NCBI GenBank assembly: GCA_043228905.1
Contig: JBHGNT010000004.1
Location: 18,972,001 to 19,036,000, forward strand
Reading direction: 5' to 3'
DNA: 64,000 nucleotides
From: Azolla caroliniana
Taxonomy: Eukaryota; Polypodiophyta
Shown here: piece by piece, positions 33,815-45,540 of the stretch
Layout of the letters: each line of letters starts with the position of its first letter
Position numbering within the stretch: position 1 is the stretch's first letter
Program-made: the position numbers and the translations under genes
Notes under the pieces: model-generated
Database searches by the model: none
What the model was told of the DNA's origin: nothing
What the model saw: only the letters and a program-made list of their open reading frames with translations

Positions 33815-34560
33815 TTTACCAATGAATGTTGCAATAAAGAGTGTACATTTTGGTTGTGAGAGGAATTTGTGCAAGGATTGGGTTCGGTCGAATATTATCG
33901 AAGGCCGAGCATTGTATCAAAGTGTGATACTTAGACTCTCGAACTTGTTTAGGGCAAAGTGTGCATAGGCAGCCACCCTCATCACTTGTGTCACAATGGC
34001 TCGTCTCACATCATAGTTGCATAGAAGCAATGATTCGAATGGCAGACAACGGGATGGGCTCTAACACATATCGATGTGTACGGCTTCCCCCTTCTACGAA
34101 GAATATGATTTTGTAGTTAGGTGCAACATGTGTAGCATAATGTGTGAAGCATGGGCCTCCACATTTGTCCCATGTTACGATACATTGGCATTGCAAAACG
34201 GCCTCATTTATAGAGGAATCTAGTGATGCATCATGAAGCAAGTGTGTTGCATCTGATCTACCTAACCATTTTTCCATATCTTGCATCCAACCGGAACACA
34301 AAAATTTGCTTTTACGAGTCTTTTGGATCTTTTTGTTTGCTTCCCATGTGATTCTAGAAAGTTGGTGCGATGGACTTTTTTGAACCTTAAGCATGTATTC
34401 AACAACCCTTTCCATGGATCTCAATGGGAAGTGATTCCATCTCAAGGAGGAGGGTGTATGGCATTTGTTTCCTAACTTCTAGAAACTTTGTAAAAAAATG
34501 TTTTTGGACATTTTCAAACTCTTTCCAAGTAGATCTAGGGATGCTACTACCCCATAGAGA
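33815..34560 (-). pseudogene. LINE ORF2 C-terminal fragment
   Basis: Minus-strand reading gives STWKEFENVQKHFFTKFLEV, then YTLLLE, the frame 34445-34011 with MERVVEYMLKVQKSPSHQLS and WMQDMEKWLG, then IPLSAIRIIASMQL. After a frameshift, CLCTLCPKQVRESKYHTLIQ ends in a C-x2-C-x9-H-x4-C finger. This order matches, from memory, the region downstream of RT in a second LINE family and differs from the LINE at 23-29 kb. No RT core is present, so it is a fragment. Confidence 0.6.
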
Positions 34561-34733
34561 AGCACTAGTGTCACCAAAGTGTTAAAAAGGTATTTCTTGA
34601 GGACTCAAACACTTAATATCTCCATGATTGTGTATGTTCTCAAATACATAATATGCTCTCATTCCTACCACTAAGAAACATGTAACATATTTGTTCCATC
34701 TGTGATTTGAAGGAAGTTTAAGGCCCATATAGA

Positions 34734-34942
34734 TGTAGCTTAGTTGGTAAGGTTGCCCAATGGAGACCAGGTGGTCATGGGTTCAACCCCTACATTCCAC
34801 ATGGCATCTAGTGAAATAAGAGATATCTATGGAGTAATAGATAGGTGAGAAAATTGGGTTTCGAACCCAATATGTAGTGCTAGTAGTGTAAACGACTTAC
34901 CACTAGGGTAAGCTAATTACGATAAAAGAGAGAGAGAGATCT
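34734..34942 (+). mobile_element. tRNA-derived SINE, copy 2
   Basis: Left module on the plus strand: GATGTAGCTTAGTTGGTAAG (A box TAGCTTAGTTGG) and GGGTTCAACCC (B box) 35 bp later. Right module on the minus strand: TTACCCTAGTGGTAAGTC (A box) and a perfect T arm, TTGGG-TTCGAAA-CCCAA. The two modules face each other across GGCATCTAGTGAAATAAGAG. Unlike copy 1 it has a single B-box unit at the head. The tail is a short GA run. No TSD was found with certainty. Confidence 0.8.
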
Positions 34943-35590
34943 AATTAGTCGTTATGGTGGCATTATCATCTTCCTTCCAAAGCTACTACATTTATTTGGA
35001 GCATCATAACTAATTGATAGATATGCATGGATGGTAGAACTGGTAAAGAATGGGGAATCACATGATCCAATTAGTGATTATACAGTGCAATACAGATGGG
35101 GTGCCATTATCATATTCCTTGCAAAGCTAATGTATTTATTTGGAGAATCAAGGTGAGTGGATTACCTCCAGGAGTTTATTTGTAAAGATGAACTCTCTCT
35201 TATGGATTTTGTTTGTCTTGCAAAGTTTTAGAAAGACATAGTCAGCATCAATGTACAAGTTGTCTGATCTGGGCTTCTCTATGTTGTCTCAAAATCCCCT
35301 TTTCAGTTGGGTTTTGGTGGAATTTAGAAAGCCTTGTCCTCATTTTGGTATTGGTTTTTAGAAATAAGAGATATCTATGGAGTAATAGATAGGTGAGACA
35401 ATTCATTTTCTGCATTTTGATCTATATATGGATTGGTGCTTCATTAGACTTCAGGAAATAGTTTAAAATTAGGATGTTGTACAACACTCAAAACTGAGCA
35501 TCACGTGTCATATCTATATACATGAACCTATGCCTCTTGAGTCTCAAGGTAGGTAAAAGAATGTGTAAAAATAAGCACCAAGTAAATGAT
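34943..35590. other. Intergenic with a short duplication and a SINE scrap
   Basis: The phrases CATTATCATCTTCCTTCCAA and CATTATCATATTCCTTGCAA show a diverged ~150-bp duplication (about 34943-35010 and 35080-35160). 35361-35402 repeats the middle of the SINE (AAATAAGAGATATCTATGG ... GATAGGTGAGA). Confidence 0.6.
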
Positions 35591-35591
35591 G

Positions 35592-38260
35592 TCAAACAAC
35601 TCTCGTAAATCCGGCATCGGAGTAAATCTTGGACATCAAAATGTATGGCGCAGTTTCCCCAGGGTGTAAGTTTACCACATGATCAAACACTTGCTTCCCC
35701 AACTCAACCTTACCATGCTTTAAGCATGCACTTAAAAGAGATAAGCAAATGGCTAAATCAGATTGAATGGGCATTTTATACAAGATACTCTCAACCACTT
35801 TGAATTCTCCAGCCCGAGCAAGCAGATCAACTATACCAACACAGTGTCTCGGGTCCACACATACATTATCCAATTTGTTCATAGACTTGAAGAATTGAAT
35901 CCCCATATCTACTAGGCCATAATGGCTGCATGCATAGAGCATTGATGTGAATGTAACTCCATCTGGCTGTAAACCTTGGATGCACATATCTTGGAACAGG
36001 TAAAGGGCTTTGATACAATTTCCTTCTCCAGCATAGCCCGTAATGCAGGCACTATATGATACCACATCTGGTTGGACTAACTTATTGAAGATGTCTTGTG
36101 CATCCGCCATGCTCGAACAACTTCCATATGCGTGTATTAAAGTACTTTTCAAGCATGAATTCAAATCATATCCATTAGACGCAATACTGAAATGCATCTG
36201 CATACAGTTCTCTAGGCTTCCTGCTTCTTTGCATGCTTGTAAAATAGATATCAGTGTAATATCATCCATTATTAGATCTTTCTTTTTCATGTCTTTGTAT
36301 AGCTCTAATGCCTTTTCCACTTGGTTTTGCTCAACGTATACTTTAAGCATAGCATTCCAAGAGACAATATCTTCCCTAGACAAGCCATTGAATACTTTCT
36401 CCGCATCTAGAATGAACCCACACTTCCCATAAACAGAAACAAGCGTATTCATGACAAATAGATCTACAGAAAAATTTACTTCGGCATCAGTATGGAGCGA
36501 ATGGCTAATCTGATTCAACATCACTATCAATGATTTGGATATAATATCTTCGGCCTCGTCAACAAGGCTGCCACAAGCCTGAAGCTCAGCCACAAACGTC
36601 TGATGGTTTGGACTCACACCCTCTTCTTGCATCTGTGTATACAGCTGTAAAGCTTTCTTCCCATCACCATGTTCAACATAAGCTGTGATCATCACATTCC
36701 ATGAAACTACACCACGAACCACTAAATCACAAAATACTTTCTCTGCATTGAAAATATCTCCACACTTCCCATATACATATATCAAAGTGCTACCAACAAA
36801 GGCATGTGAATCATATCTCTTCCTCCGAGCATATGAATGCAAACACTTCCCAATCTCAAGAGCTATGGTTTTTGTAGAGTCTACTGTCAAACCCGAAATT
36901 CCTTCCTTCTCAGCAAGAATTCCACATGCTTGAAGAGCCATAACAACCATATGAGAGTTAGGTTCGACACCTTCTTCTTCTAGCTGCCGATACAATTTCA
37001 ACGCCATTATTTCATGCTGGTGCTCGATGCATGCCGAAAGCACTGCAATCCACGATGAATAAGCTGGTTGTGTCAATTGGCCAAACACATCCATTGCCTC
37101 AATGAAGGCACCACATCGACTATACATCTTTAATAGGGCACTGCTGACAAAAACGTGTGTGGAAAATCCCTTCTTCCATGCATCAAAATGCAGTGCCTTC
37201 CCAATGCATAGGCCTACATCTCTTTTCTTCTTTGCAACAGAAACACAAGCCTCAAGGGCAACTACAAATGTCTGGGGATCAGGGCTTATATTCTCTCTAT
37301 GCATTTGAGTGTACAGCTGTAATGCTTTCTCGCCTTGATCGTCTTCAACATACGATGATATAATTGCAGTCCATGATACCACATTATGCGAGGCCAATGC
37401 GGAAAATGCATTCTCAGCTTCAACTATACTCCCGCAACTGCCATACATATTCACCAGAGAGTTTCCTATAAAAATCTGCGAAGCAAAAGACTTTCTATAT
37501 GCTTGGGCATGTAATGCTCGACCAATCTCGAGTGACATTTCTTTCATAAAAAACTCACCAGTTGGATTAGTCTTTTCAGCACCTGCAAGGGTACAACAAG
37601 CTCCAAGTGCCAATAGGATTGTTTGATAATTTGGATCTGGACCCTCTTCTTGCATTTGCCTATACAACAATATTGCCTTCTCTCCTTGTTGTTGATCAAC
37701 AAATGCTGAGAGCATAGCAGTCCATGATACAACACATCGTTGTGAAAGACTACCAAACACAGCTTGGGCTTCTAAAGTTGCCCCACATTTGCCATACATG
37801 CTAATAAGCGTGTTTCCAACAAAAGTATCTGAGGCAACACCATTACTTTCAGCATCATTATGCAATGCCTGACCAATTCCCAAAGACATGACCTTTATGG
37901 ATCGCTTTTCCTTAATAAGTCCCTCTACTTTTTCAGCAAAAAGACCACATGCTTGAAGAACAATTAAATATGTCTGAAGGTCGGGAGTAACACCTTCCTT
38001 ATGCATTTTCCAGTACAATTGTAAAGCACTTCTTCCTTCATCTTGATCCATATATGCAGAGATAATTGCGTTCCACGACACGGTGTTCGCAAAGGTAATT
38101 CCATTAAATGCATTATGTGCTTGTGTGATCATTCTGCATTTTCCATACATGCTTACAAGGGTCGTCCCAATAAATACATCTGCACAAAATCCTTTCTTAT
38201 GAATATCAGCATGAAATGCTCGCCCGATTTCCAATCCAATCTCTGTGTTACTAGGACACC
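35592..38260 (-). CDS. PPR protein, PLS class, main part
   Basis: 880 uninterrupted codons of pentatricopeptide repeats. There are seven blocks of the type SWNAIISAYMDQDEGRSALQ ... QM...G..PD, alternating with L-type stretches such as GFCADVFIGTTLVSMYGKCR. Such proteins bind specific organelle RNA sites, usually in RNA editing or processing. Several L regions carry unusual inserts (AEKTNPTGEFFMKEMSLEIG, AEKEGISGLTVDSTKTIALE). The C-terminus is an E-like motif (HPGETAPYILMSKIYSDAGF) ending at TRVV-stop. There is no E+ or DYW domain. Its upstream part lies in another frame (38153-39043); one indel between about 38238 and 38262 separates them. Confidence 0.85.
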
Positions 38261-39043
38261 ATATGCCTGAAGAGCCAGAATAAAAGATTGTTTGTTCGGT
38301 GTTATGTTCTCTTCAACCATTTGTCGAAACAAAATCAAGGCCTTTTCTCCACATCGATTTTCTACATATACCGAAATTATAGCATTCCAAGATACAACAT
38401 TTTGGTATACTATCTGTCCAAAAACAGTCTTAGCTTCTTCTACAGATGCACATTTCCCATACATACTAACAAGCGTGTTTGCAACATATATATATAAACA
38501 CAGCCCTGCTTCACAAGCATGATGGTGTAAAATTTTCCCTACTTGAAGATTATGTACATTTCCACATGACTTGAAAAGGCTAACAAAGGTGTATGCGTCA
38601 GGCTGCAAGGTTTGATGGTGATTCATGTGATGAAAATAGATGTGAAGAGACATGTGAGCATGGCCCGAATCATTGAGAGCAGATAAGAGCGAAGTCAAGG
38701 AGAAGATAGTAGGGTTCGGTAATGTGTTGAAGAGGGAAAAGGCATCATCCAAACCTCCACATTTGGCCAAGGTCATGATTAAATGGTCACCAAGTGGACC
38801 TGATAGATCGAATTGATGATGAACAAGGTGGGAATGGATGAGCTGAGCTCGGCGAAGCGATTTCAAAGCAATGCATGATCGGAGAAGAGAAAGGTAGAAG
38901 TGGGGAGGATGTACTTGGTTCAGTTCTATTTCTCCTTCTAGTGTACATGAGGGGGAGAAAGAATGGAAGCTCTGTATTCTGTAGATGCATCTCCCTCTCC
39001 ACAAACAGCATATCTTCTTCCATGCCTGAGGTTGCATACTCAT
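38153..39043 (-). CDS. PPR protein, N-terminal part, frameshifted
   Basis: 296-codon frame starting at ATG 39041-39043. The first ~25 residues (MSMQPQAWKKICCLWRGRCI) are basic and without acidic residues, which would suit an organelle transit peptide. Then come FYLSLLRSCIALKSLRRAQL, FSLTSLLSALNDSGHAHMSL, YVANTLVSMYGKCASVEEAK and SWNAIISVYVENRCGEKALI, two PLS blocks. The frame leaves the PPR pattern after LQAYGVLVT, and the pattern resumes in the next frame at LEIGRAFHADIHKKGF. The two parts together make one ~1,150-codon intronless gene. Confidence 0.85.
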   Translation of the reverse strand: MSMQPQAWKKICCLWRGRCIYRIQSFHSFSPSCTLEGEIELNQVHPPHFYLSLLRSCIALKSLRRAQLIHSHLVHHQFDLSGPLGDHLIMTLAKCGGLDDAFSLFNTLPNPTIFSLTSLLSALNDSGHAHMSLHIYFHHMNHHQTLQPDAYTFVSLFKSCGNVHNLQVGKILHHHACEAGLCLYIYVANTLVSMYGKCASVEEAKTVFGQIVYQNVVSWNAIISVYVENRCGEKALILFRQMVEENITPNKQSFILALQAYGVLVTQRLDWKSGEHFMLIFIRKDFVQMYLLGRPL

Positions 39044-39205
39044 ACCCTGCAGGATCCATGCCCCTATTGAGGCTTAACGCGACCCCGATCTCTGTCTCTC
39101 TCGCTCTCTGTTCCTCCTCTGTTTGTTTTGTTTTCCTTCAAGCAAGCAGATTGTTAATAATAATAATTTCAATTTCAATTTTAATTTTAATAGTAATAAT
39201 AATAA

Positions 39206-39519
39206 GGGAAAAGTACCAGGATACCCCCCGGAAGTTCGTCTATTTACCAGAATGCCCCTGAAAGTTCCAAATTTACGAAACTATCCCTATGTCCAAAAAA
39301 TTACACTTTATAAAGTAATTATACACTCAAATCTACAAGCCTTATTTACCAAAGATGGAAGAAATGGACCCGAACTAGCCCTATTTACCAAAGATTTGAG
39401 TGTATAATTACTTTATAAAGTGTACTTTTTTGGACATAGGGATAGTTTGGTAAATTTGGAACTTCCAGGGGCATTCTGGTAAATAGACGAACTTCCAGAG
39501 GTATCCTAGTACTTTTTCC
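39206..39519. mobile_element. Mutator-type MITE, copy 1
   Basis: Inverted arms of about 140 bp: GGGAAAAGTACCAGGATACC on the left pairs with GGTATCCTAGTACTTTTTCC on the right. It is flanked by TAATAATAA and TAACAGTAA, a 9-bp duplication matching at 7 of 9 positions. Long TIRs plus a 9-bp TSD are typical of Mutator-like elements. There is no coding capacity. Confidence 0.75.
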
Positions 39520-39739
39520 TAACAGTAATAAGAAATGAGGACATAACATTGTGGGGATATCAACCTACCACTTCATCTATCTCACCACACAACACACATA
39601 CACACATATTTGAAGCTCCTCGCGCAACACACAACGATCCCCCGATACTATTCTTTATAACAACAGGCAGTGCGAGGCTCAATAAAATCATTAACCTTTG
39701 CCATAAACAGATCATGTTGTGTAATGCAACTTTCGTATG

Positions 39740-42700
39740 TTAAACCTCTGAACGGGCTTTCTTACTCTGCTTGATCTTCTGAATTGTGATGTTGTTGTCC
39801 CATGATTTACCGTTAGCTTCTTTCGCATAATCATCTGTTTCCTCATTACTAGTGTCATTCTCATTATCAAACATCATTTTCTTGATCCATGCTACTTAGC
39901 CTACTTGACAAAGGCCTTTGCACATCACATTCTAATGTTTTTCTATTTTGCATTTCATCAAATTTTACAATCTTTGAGATGTAAAACTTCTCACCATCTA
40001 TATCCATTTTTTACGACATCAATCCCTAGGGGAAAATACACTTTATAGCCTTTTCATCAAGCTTCTTCTTACTTGACTAGGAACATAGACATAGCAAATA
40101 CATCTAAAAACTTTTAATGTATCAACTCGAGGTTTTTATTATTATAGAACAGTTAAAAAGGAATATTGTTACTGATTATAACGGTTGGTATTCCATTTAT
40201 CAAAGTCGTTGCATAATGACAAGAATCAACTCAAAACCGCACATCCAACAAGGTTATTGCAAGAGATATGGAGTGAAATTGTAACCACTCTGAAGAGCCA
40301 ATATGATGGCCTTAAGGGCGGCTCCGATGGAGTTGAAAGACAATGAATAGCCTTCATCCAACAATGGTCGTCCTCTCCCTTTCTTGAATCAATGAGCATC
40401 CACATAAGATTGAACTATCGCATCCCTACAGGGATTTGTACATAATCTTGTAAAATTTTATAACTAATGGAAGGAGTTTTTTTTTGGAAATTTGTTTTTA
40501 TTATTATCATGTTTACCAATCTTTTATGCCACAACTCAAACTCTTTTTTTTTTCATTTGCAATCATGCATTTCTTTTCTGTATCATTCAATATAAACATT
40601 CGTCCTAGTTTTCTTCCGGTTACAACTACCTCTCTTGTGTTTGAACTTGTTATAGTACATCCATATTTATTAAACATTACATCCTTAACTAGTTGATCAA
40701 TAGAAATTAACTTCTTTTTAACACCAGGTGCATACCATACATCTTTTTACTTTTTAGACATGTCATTAGAAAAATGCAATGGAACATCTCCACAACTTTT
40801 TACATCATAACATGTATCATCACCCATACAAATTTCAATTGGAGTGGACAAACTCTTTGCTGCATCAAACAAACCACAATCTCCAGTCATGTGATTTGAA
40901 CAACCATAATCAAGATATCAAGCATTATTTGCATTCTTACCAATTGTAACTACAAATGCATTTTTATCACATGCATTCTCATCATGTTGATCTACTTTAT
41001 TAGTACTATGGGATGCATAATTACTTTCACTATATTTTCCATTCTTTATATCACTTTATCAAATCCAACAGTTTTGCACATGATGCCCAATCTTATTGCA
41101 ATAAAAACACTTAATAATTGAGGTTGAATTGCCATGAAAATTACCTTGATTATTCTAAAACCTTTGTCCTCTTTGTATTCTCCCTCTTCCTCTATTATTA
41201 TTGTTATTGTAGTTCTCACCTTCTTGTTTATTTTCATCGTAAATTTGTTCATTTTGCCATCTTCCACAAGCTTGATTTCTTCCTCGTTGTTGCCACCTTC
41301 CTCCTCTTCCACTTAGAGATTTTCCTCTATTAGCATAGAAGGACGGTTCTTCATTCCAATCCTTATCACTCTTTGATGAATTTGTAATTTGTTCTTCTTG
41401 TAGCAACTTAGGAATCAACTCATCAAATGATGGTATTCCAACAACATAAATACATAGATGTTTTAAATATATTAAAGTTTGATAGCAATCCTTTTAAACA
41501 TACAAACACAATATCATCATCATCCATAATACAATCTAGGGAAAAGTACCAGGATACCTCTGGAGGAGAAGTTCAAAATTTACCAAACTACCCCTATGTC
41601 CAAAAAAATACACTTTATAAAGTAACTATACACTCAAATCTACAAGCCCTATTTACCAGAATAGCCTTCAAACACAAATTTCTTTACTTAAGCGATTCTT
41701 TGGGTCCTTTGTACATAACAGTGTAGGCTTTCTTTTCTTTCCTGTTCATTGGGTTGATCAATCATCTTCATCATCAGGATATGGGGTTACATTGTGCATT
41801 ATTAGATATTTTGTTGAGTCGATAGATATATTTGATTTTGTGGATAGTTTTGGAATTACACTTTTTGTAGACGGATCAAAATTAACATGTAATTATTACA
41901 TTTCGATAATTAATTTTGGTTTGCAAGTATTTTTGAAATTGAGGAGATTTAGTTGTGATCGCATTTTACTAACAAAATTTAATGTAAAATCATCAAAATT
42001 GGTTTAAGATGGCATTTTAATAGCAAAGTGTCATGTGAGATTTTGTTTAAAATGACATTTTGGTAGCAAAGTTTTTCGTGAGATTTGGTTTAACATTTTG
42101 GCCGCAAATTGTTTGTGAATCCGCAAATTCATGGAATTTGGCTTCAAAATGGCATCCCAATGATAAATTTTGGTGTGCGATCAAATGTTTTGGTTTTAAG
42201 ATTAAGTTTTGGTCACTTCAATCACAAATTTTGGTTTTATGGGATTAAGCCAGTATAACTCAGTGTAAATTCATAGAATTGGATTTTAAGGTGACCTTTC
42301 AATTGAAATGTTTGATATATAATATAATTGTGATAATTTAGTTTGATTTATGATGTATTTTGAAAAATAAAAGTGGTATAAATTGGTCAAAATAGGTATA
42401 TAGTGGCATTATGGTAAATAAGTTTCGGTTTAAGGCTATTCTAGTAAATAGGGCTTGCGGATTTGAGTGTATAATTACTTTATAAAGTGTATTTTTTTGG
42501 ACATAGGGGTAGTTTGGTAAATTTGGAACTTCCTGGGACATTCTGGTAAATAGACGAACTTCCAGGGGTATCTTGGTACTTTTCCCTACAATCTATCAAT
42601 GCCAAATCATTCACAATTTTCCTAATTTTTCCAACATAATCCATGATTGTCATGTTTCTACCCATTTTAACATTTTGTAATTGCTCTTTTAGTTGCATCT

Positions 42701-43075
42701 TTCTAGCCGAAGAAACATTCAGAATTTTTTTTTCTAATGTATCCACATTTCCTTAGTAGCACTACAATGCTTTACATGTGGAATCAAAGATGATGAAAGA
42801 GTGTTTTAAAGTATTACCATGGCATGTGCATCTTTTTTATTCCAATATTTTGCCTCAATAACACTAGATTATTTTTCCTTTCCCTTTCTATCTTCTTCTT
42901 TTATTGTATAACTAGGTTTATTGTTAACAACTATATGCCACAATTCTTCAGCCTTTAAAAACAACATACTTTATACTTCCATGATGTATAATTATCTTTA
43001 GTCAATTTTTCAAGCTTCGTTACTTAAATAGACATATTGAATGCAAGTACATAAGGATTTTAGTTAAAAGTGTTT
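39740..43075 (-). mobile_element. Degenerate Ty1/copia element C
   Basis: Minus-strand order with many stops. Gag: EKLTKDNYTSWKYK near 43.0 kb, HCSATKEMWDTLEKKIL-like and MDYVGKIRKIVNDLALID at 42.6-42.75 kb. Continuing left of the MITE: a zinc knuckle CFYCNKIGHHVQNCW near 41.1 kb, protease-like LDYGCSNHMTGDC near 40.9 kb, pre-integrase GRKLGRMFILNDTEKKCM near 40.6 kb, and an integrase C-terminal scrap LINGIPTVIISNNIPF near 40.2 kb. RT and RNase H are not recognisable. The element is split by the Mutator-type MITE 41539-42586. LTRs could not be placed. Confidence 0.7.
41539..42586. mobile_element. Mutator-type MITE, copy 2, inside copia C gag
   Basis: Left arm GGGAAAAGTACCAGGATACC and right arm GGTATCTTGGTACTTTTCCC, with the same TIR family as 39206-39519. 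The flanking 9 bp TACAATCTA are identical on both sides (41530-41538 and 42587-42595), an exact Mutator-length TSD. The ~800-bp interior is AT-rich without a transposase frame. It interrupts the copia gag reading. Confidence 0.9.
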
Positions 43076-44393
43076 ACTAAAAACCCTTGATGTTGAAGAG
43101 CTTGATGCTTGTCACTTGACGTGCTTTTGATATGTCGTCATGATAATTGTAGAAGAAATTGCTTTAGCCTTATTGTTGAGAATTGATATTGATAGTTGAG
43201 CGGAGGAAGCAAAGATTGTACAAAAGCTTTAGAGGGGCTATGGTGTTGAGATGTTGATATTGATGGTTGAGGTTGTAGAGAGGTAATAGAAGAGATGATG
43301 GGAGAAGCTTTGGTAGAGACAAAGGGTTGATTATCGCTCGATACATGTGAAAAACCTAGAGAAATGAATCATATTAAACAGTGGGAGTAAGCCCCCTTTA
43401 TATAAGGTGAAGCATGTGAGCATGGTCGCCACATGGTTGCATGTATGCATGACATCCTATGCATTACATACTAATTATGTTTATCATATATTAACAAATG
43501 ATATAAATTATTATTGTAAGTGCTATAGTCTATAAAGTAGAGGTAAAAGGTTCAAATCCATATATACCTTTTTGTTATACATAAGATTGTGCTTGATCCT
43601 CAACAAAGGCGTTTGTATTTCGAACTTTGTATGTTTATGCAAATGAGGTTTACCACCATGCTCTGATTGTAGGTGGGAAGTGTTCAAGTGACCCCAATCA
43701 TACTAGTATTTAGGCATGGGTTTTCTCTATTACTCGTTGGACTCCCCTCTCATTGTTGCTAGTAGTTTCTCTATGGGAGCTAACACCATTAGGAGTGTCG
43801 TTTTCTCTATAGCTCTCTTTGCATGTGCATTGAGAATTTCGTGCAAATTGATGTTAGAGCGATGAGTTTACATTACATACCTGGATCGCCGATGCATTTC
43901 TCGCTCAATTACTCTAAGCTCTATTATGAGTTCCTCATTATGATGTTCTAGGATTTTTACATTGCTCTTGACTTGGTCACATCTAGAAAAGGTCATTTAG
44001 GAATCAAGTTGACAATCGATTAAAACAAGAAATAAACAATCAAGGCCATGTATAGTTTAATTTTTTATAACTTAGCACTAAAAATTAAACAATCAATTAG
44101 CACAAGAAATAAGCAAAGAAATAAATTTGAAAAATTGAAAAATGAAAATACATAACGAATTGAAAAATAAACGACAATCATAGAACGATGCTCTATAACC
44201 ACACATTTAATCATATGCTAAGATTTTTGAGCCTACTAAGAAATACCAGTAAAGCAAACCCTAAACTTAACACTTACTCACACAATCAAGAGTTAACCTA
44301 ACATGCTTGATCACTTACATATCGATCACAAAGCAATTAACACAATAGACAAGAAAAACAATGAAAGAAAATGATAAATTACTCAATTGAGAG
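43076..44393. other. AT-rich intergenic; possible decayed LTR
   Basis: No gene recognised. 43180-43420 may be an LTR of copia C: a TATA-like CTTTATATAAGG lies at 43397-43408. At 43546-43556 there is GGTTCAAATCC, a B-box-like match without a convincing A box. Confidence 0.35.
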
Positions 44394-44754
44394 TGTTGAG
44401 TGAGCAAGCTCAACTTGTGTTGGATCGGCAGACGAAGCCGAGTGTTGGATTAGATGGAAACTGATCGGCTAGGCCCAAATCGGTTGAATAAGCCGAAAGC
44501 CAAATCAGTTGCTAGGCCAAATTGGATGATCGAGTCGGATGGAATCCGATAGGCCATTAGGGCCTATATTCCTACTATAGTAAATAGGAATATTATAGGC
44601 AGAGTTAGTGTTAGGCTCATCTATGAGCATTAAAGTACTAATAGTACTTGTGTCAACCCACTCATCAGGGCTTATATAAAAAATACTCTGTGAACACATT
44701 GTATGTACTGAGTCTTTTTTAATAGAATTGTTTTTCGTCTGTTTGCTCACTTAG

Positions 44755-44811
<57 letters not shown>

Positions 44812-44898
44812 TTCTCTGTGGTTACCTAATTGTTGCATTCCGGATAACTGATTGTGTACTCAGTGTTTTGCATAAGCTTTCACACATATTCTTTTACA
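44394..44898 (+). repeat. 5' LTR of copia B
   Basis: Ends CACATATTCTTTTACA directly before the PBS. The start is placed at TGTTGAGTGAGCAAGC but could be a few bases off, because the 3' LTR is outside the window. It has a TATA-like CTTATATAAA at 44672-44681 and a (CT)n tract at 44755-44807. Confidence 0.65.
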
Positions 44899-44910
44899 TG
44901 GTTTCAAAGC
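44899..44910 (+). promoter_or_regulatory. Primer-binding site of copia B, decayed
   Basis: TGGTTTCAAAGC, two mismatches from the TGGTATCAGAGC used by copia A. It is followed by GCACAAGGGTTGAGAATCC, which matches the copia A leader. Confidence 0.85.
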
Positions 44911-44958
44911 ACAAGGGTTGAGAATCCTCTGCAGTCAATAGAAACGCGACCGAAAGTC

Positions 44959-44963
44959 AAGAC
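44959..44963. repeat. Target-site duplication of the chromovirus, left
   Basis: AAGAC. The right flank at 60567-60571 reads AACAC (4 of 5). The join reconstructs the copia leader. Confidence 0.6.
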
Positions 44964-45270
44964 TGTCATGATATAGCATGGTATGACTTCAAAAGGATTT
45001 GAACCCATGACCTTGTGTCACTGAGTTGAAGCCCTACCATTAAGCTATATATTGTAATAAACAAAATATTATTTCCATTGATTATTTCACTTAGGAAATC
45101 CATACTAGATTTCTCTGGAACATTCTAGAAATGTCAATAGTACTCCTAAGCATACTAGAAAAAGAGGCACATGGCATTATTGAGAACCAATTCGGTTCAA
45201 CGCTAGTGTTAAGTCTTCTAGCTATTCTTGTATATTCTCTTCATATAATATAATATATCGTTTGTTATCA

Positions 45271-45310
<40 letters not shown>

Positions 45311-45401
45311 TCTCTCAAGAATTCTACACCCTCTTTTCCTCTTAGTACTAATCCTCATCTCTAGTACTAATTCCCTCTCTATCTTAGTACTATTCCTGAT
45401 A
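44964..45401 (+). repeat. 5' LTR of the chromovirus
   Basis: TGTCATGATATAGCATGG ... CTATTCCTGATA; the terminal CA has become TA. The first 90 bp read on the minus strand are tRNA-like (see the next entry). A (CT)n tract lies at 45274-45309. Confidence 0.85.
44972..45055 (-). repeat. tRNA-like sequence in the LTR, antisense
   Basis: On the minus strand: TATAGCTTAATGGTAGGGC (A box), then GGGTTCAAATCC (B box) about 30 bp later. Both LTRs carry it (second copy 60098-60182), so it was part of the element before insertion. It points out of the LTR start. Confidence 0.65.
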
Positions 45402-45540
45402 GTTTGAACCAAATTGCCTTCGTTCTCATCTTCGTATCCCTCATTCCCTTCATACAAATCTTCTTATCCTTCCCTTCTCCAATACTATGGCAATTGTTAG
45501 TGCTCAAGAATACCAATTTGTCCTCTCGGCGCTGTAGTGT

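Noticed and set aside
33675-33968. 97-codon plus-strand gene
   Set aside because: No motif, and the opposite strand over part of it is the LINE C-terminal fragment.
43546-43556. Third SINE or tRNA gene
   Set aside because: Only a B-box-like GGTTCAAATCC is present; no A box at the right distance and no cloverleaf.
44972-45055. Functional tRNA gene
   Set aside because: A and B boxes are present, but the acceptor and anticodon stems do not pair convincingly and it sits in both LTRs.
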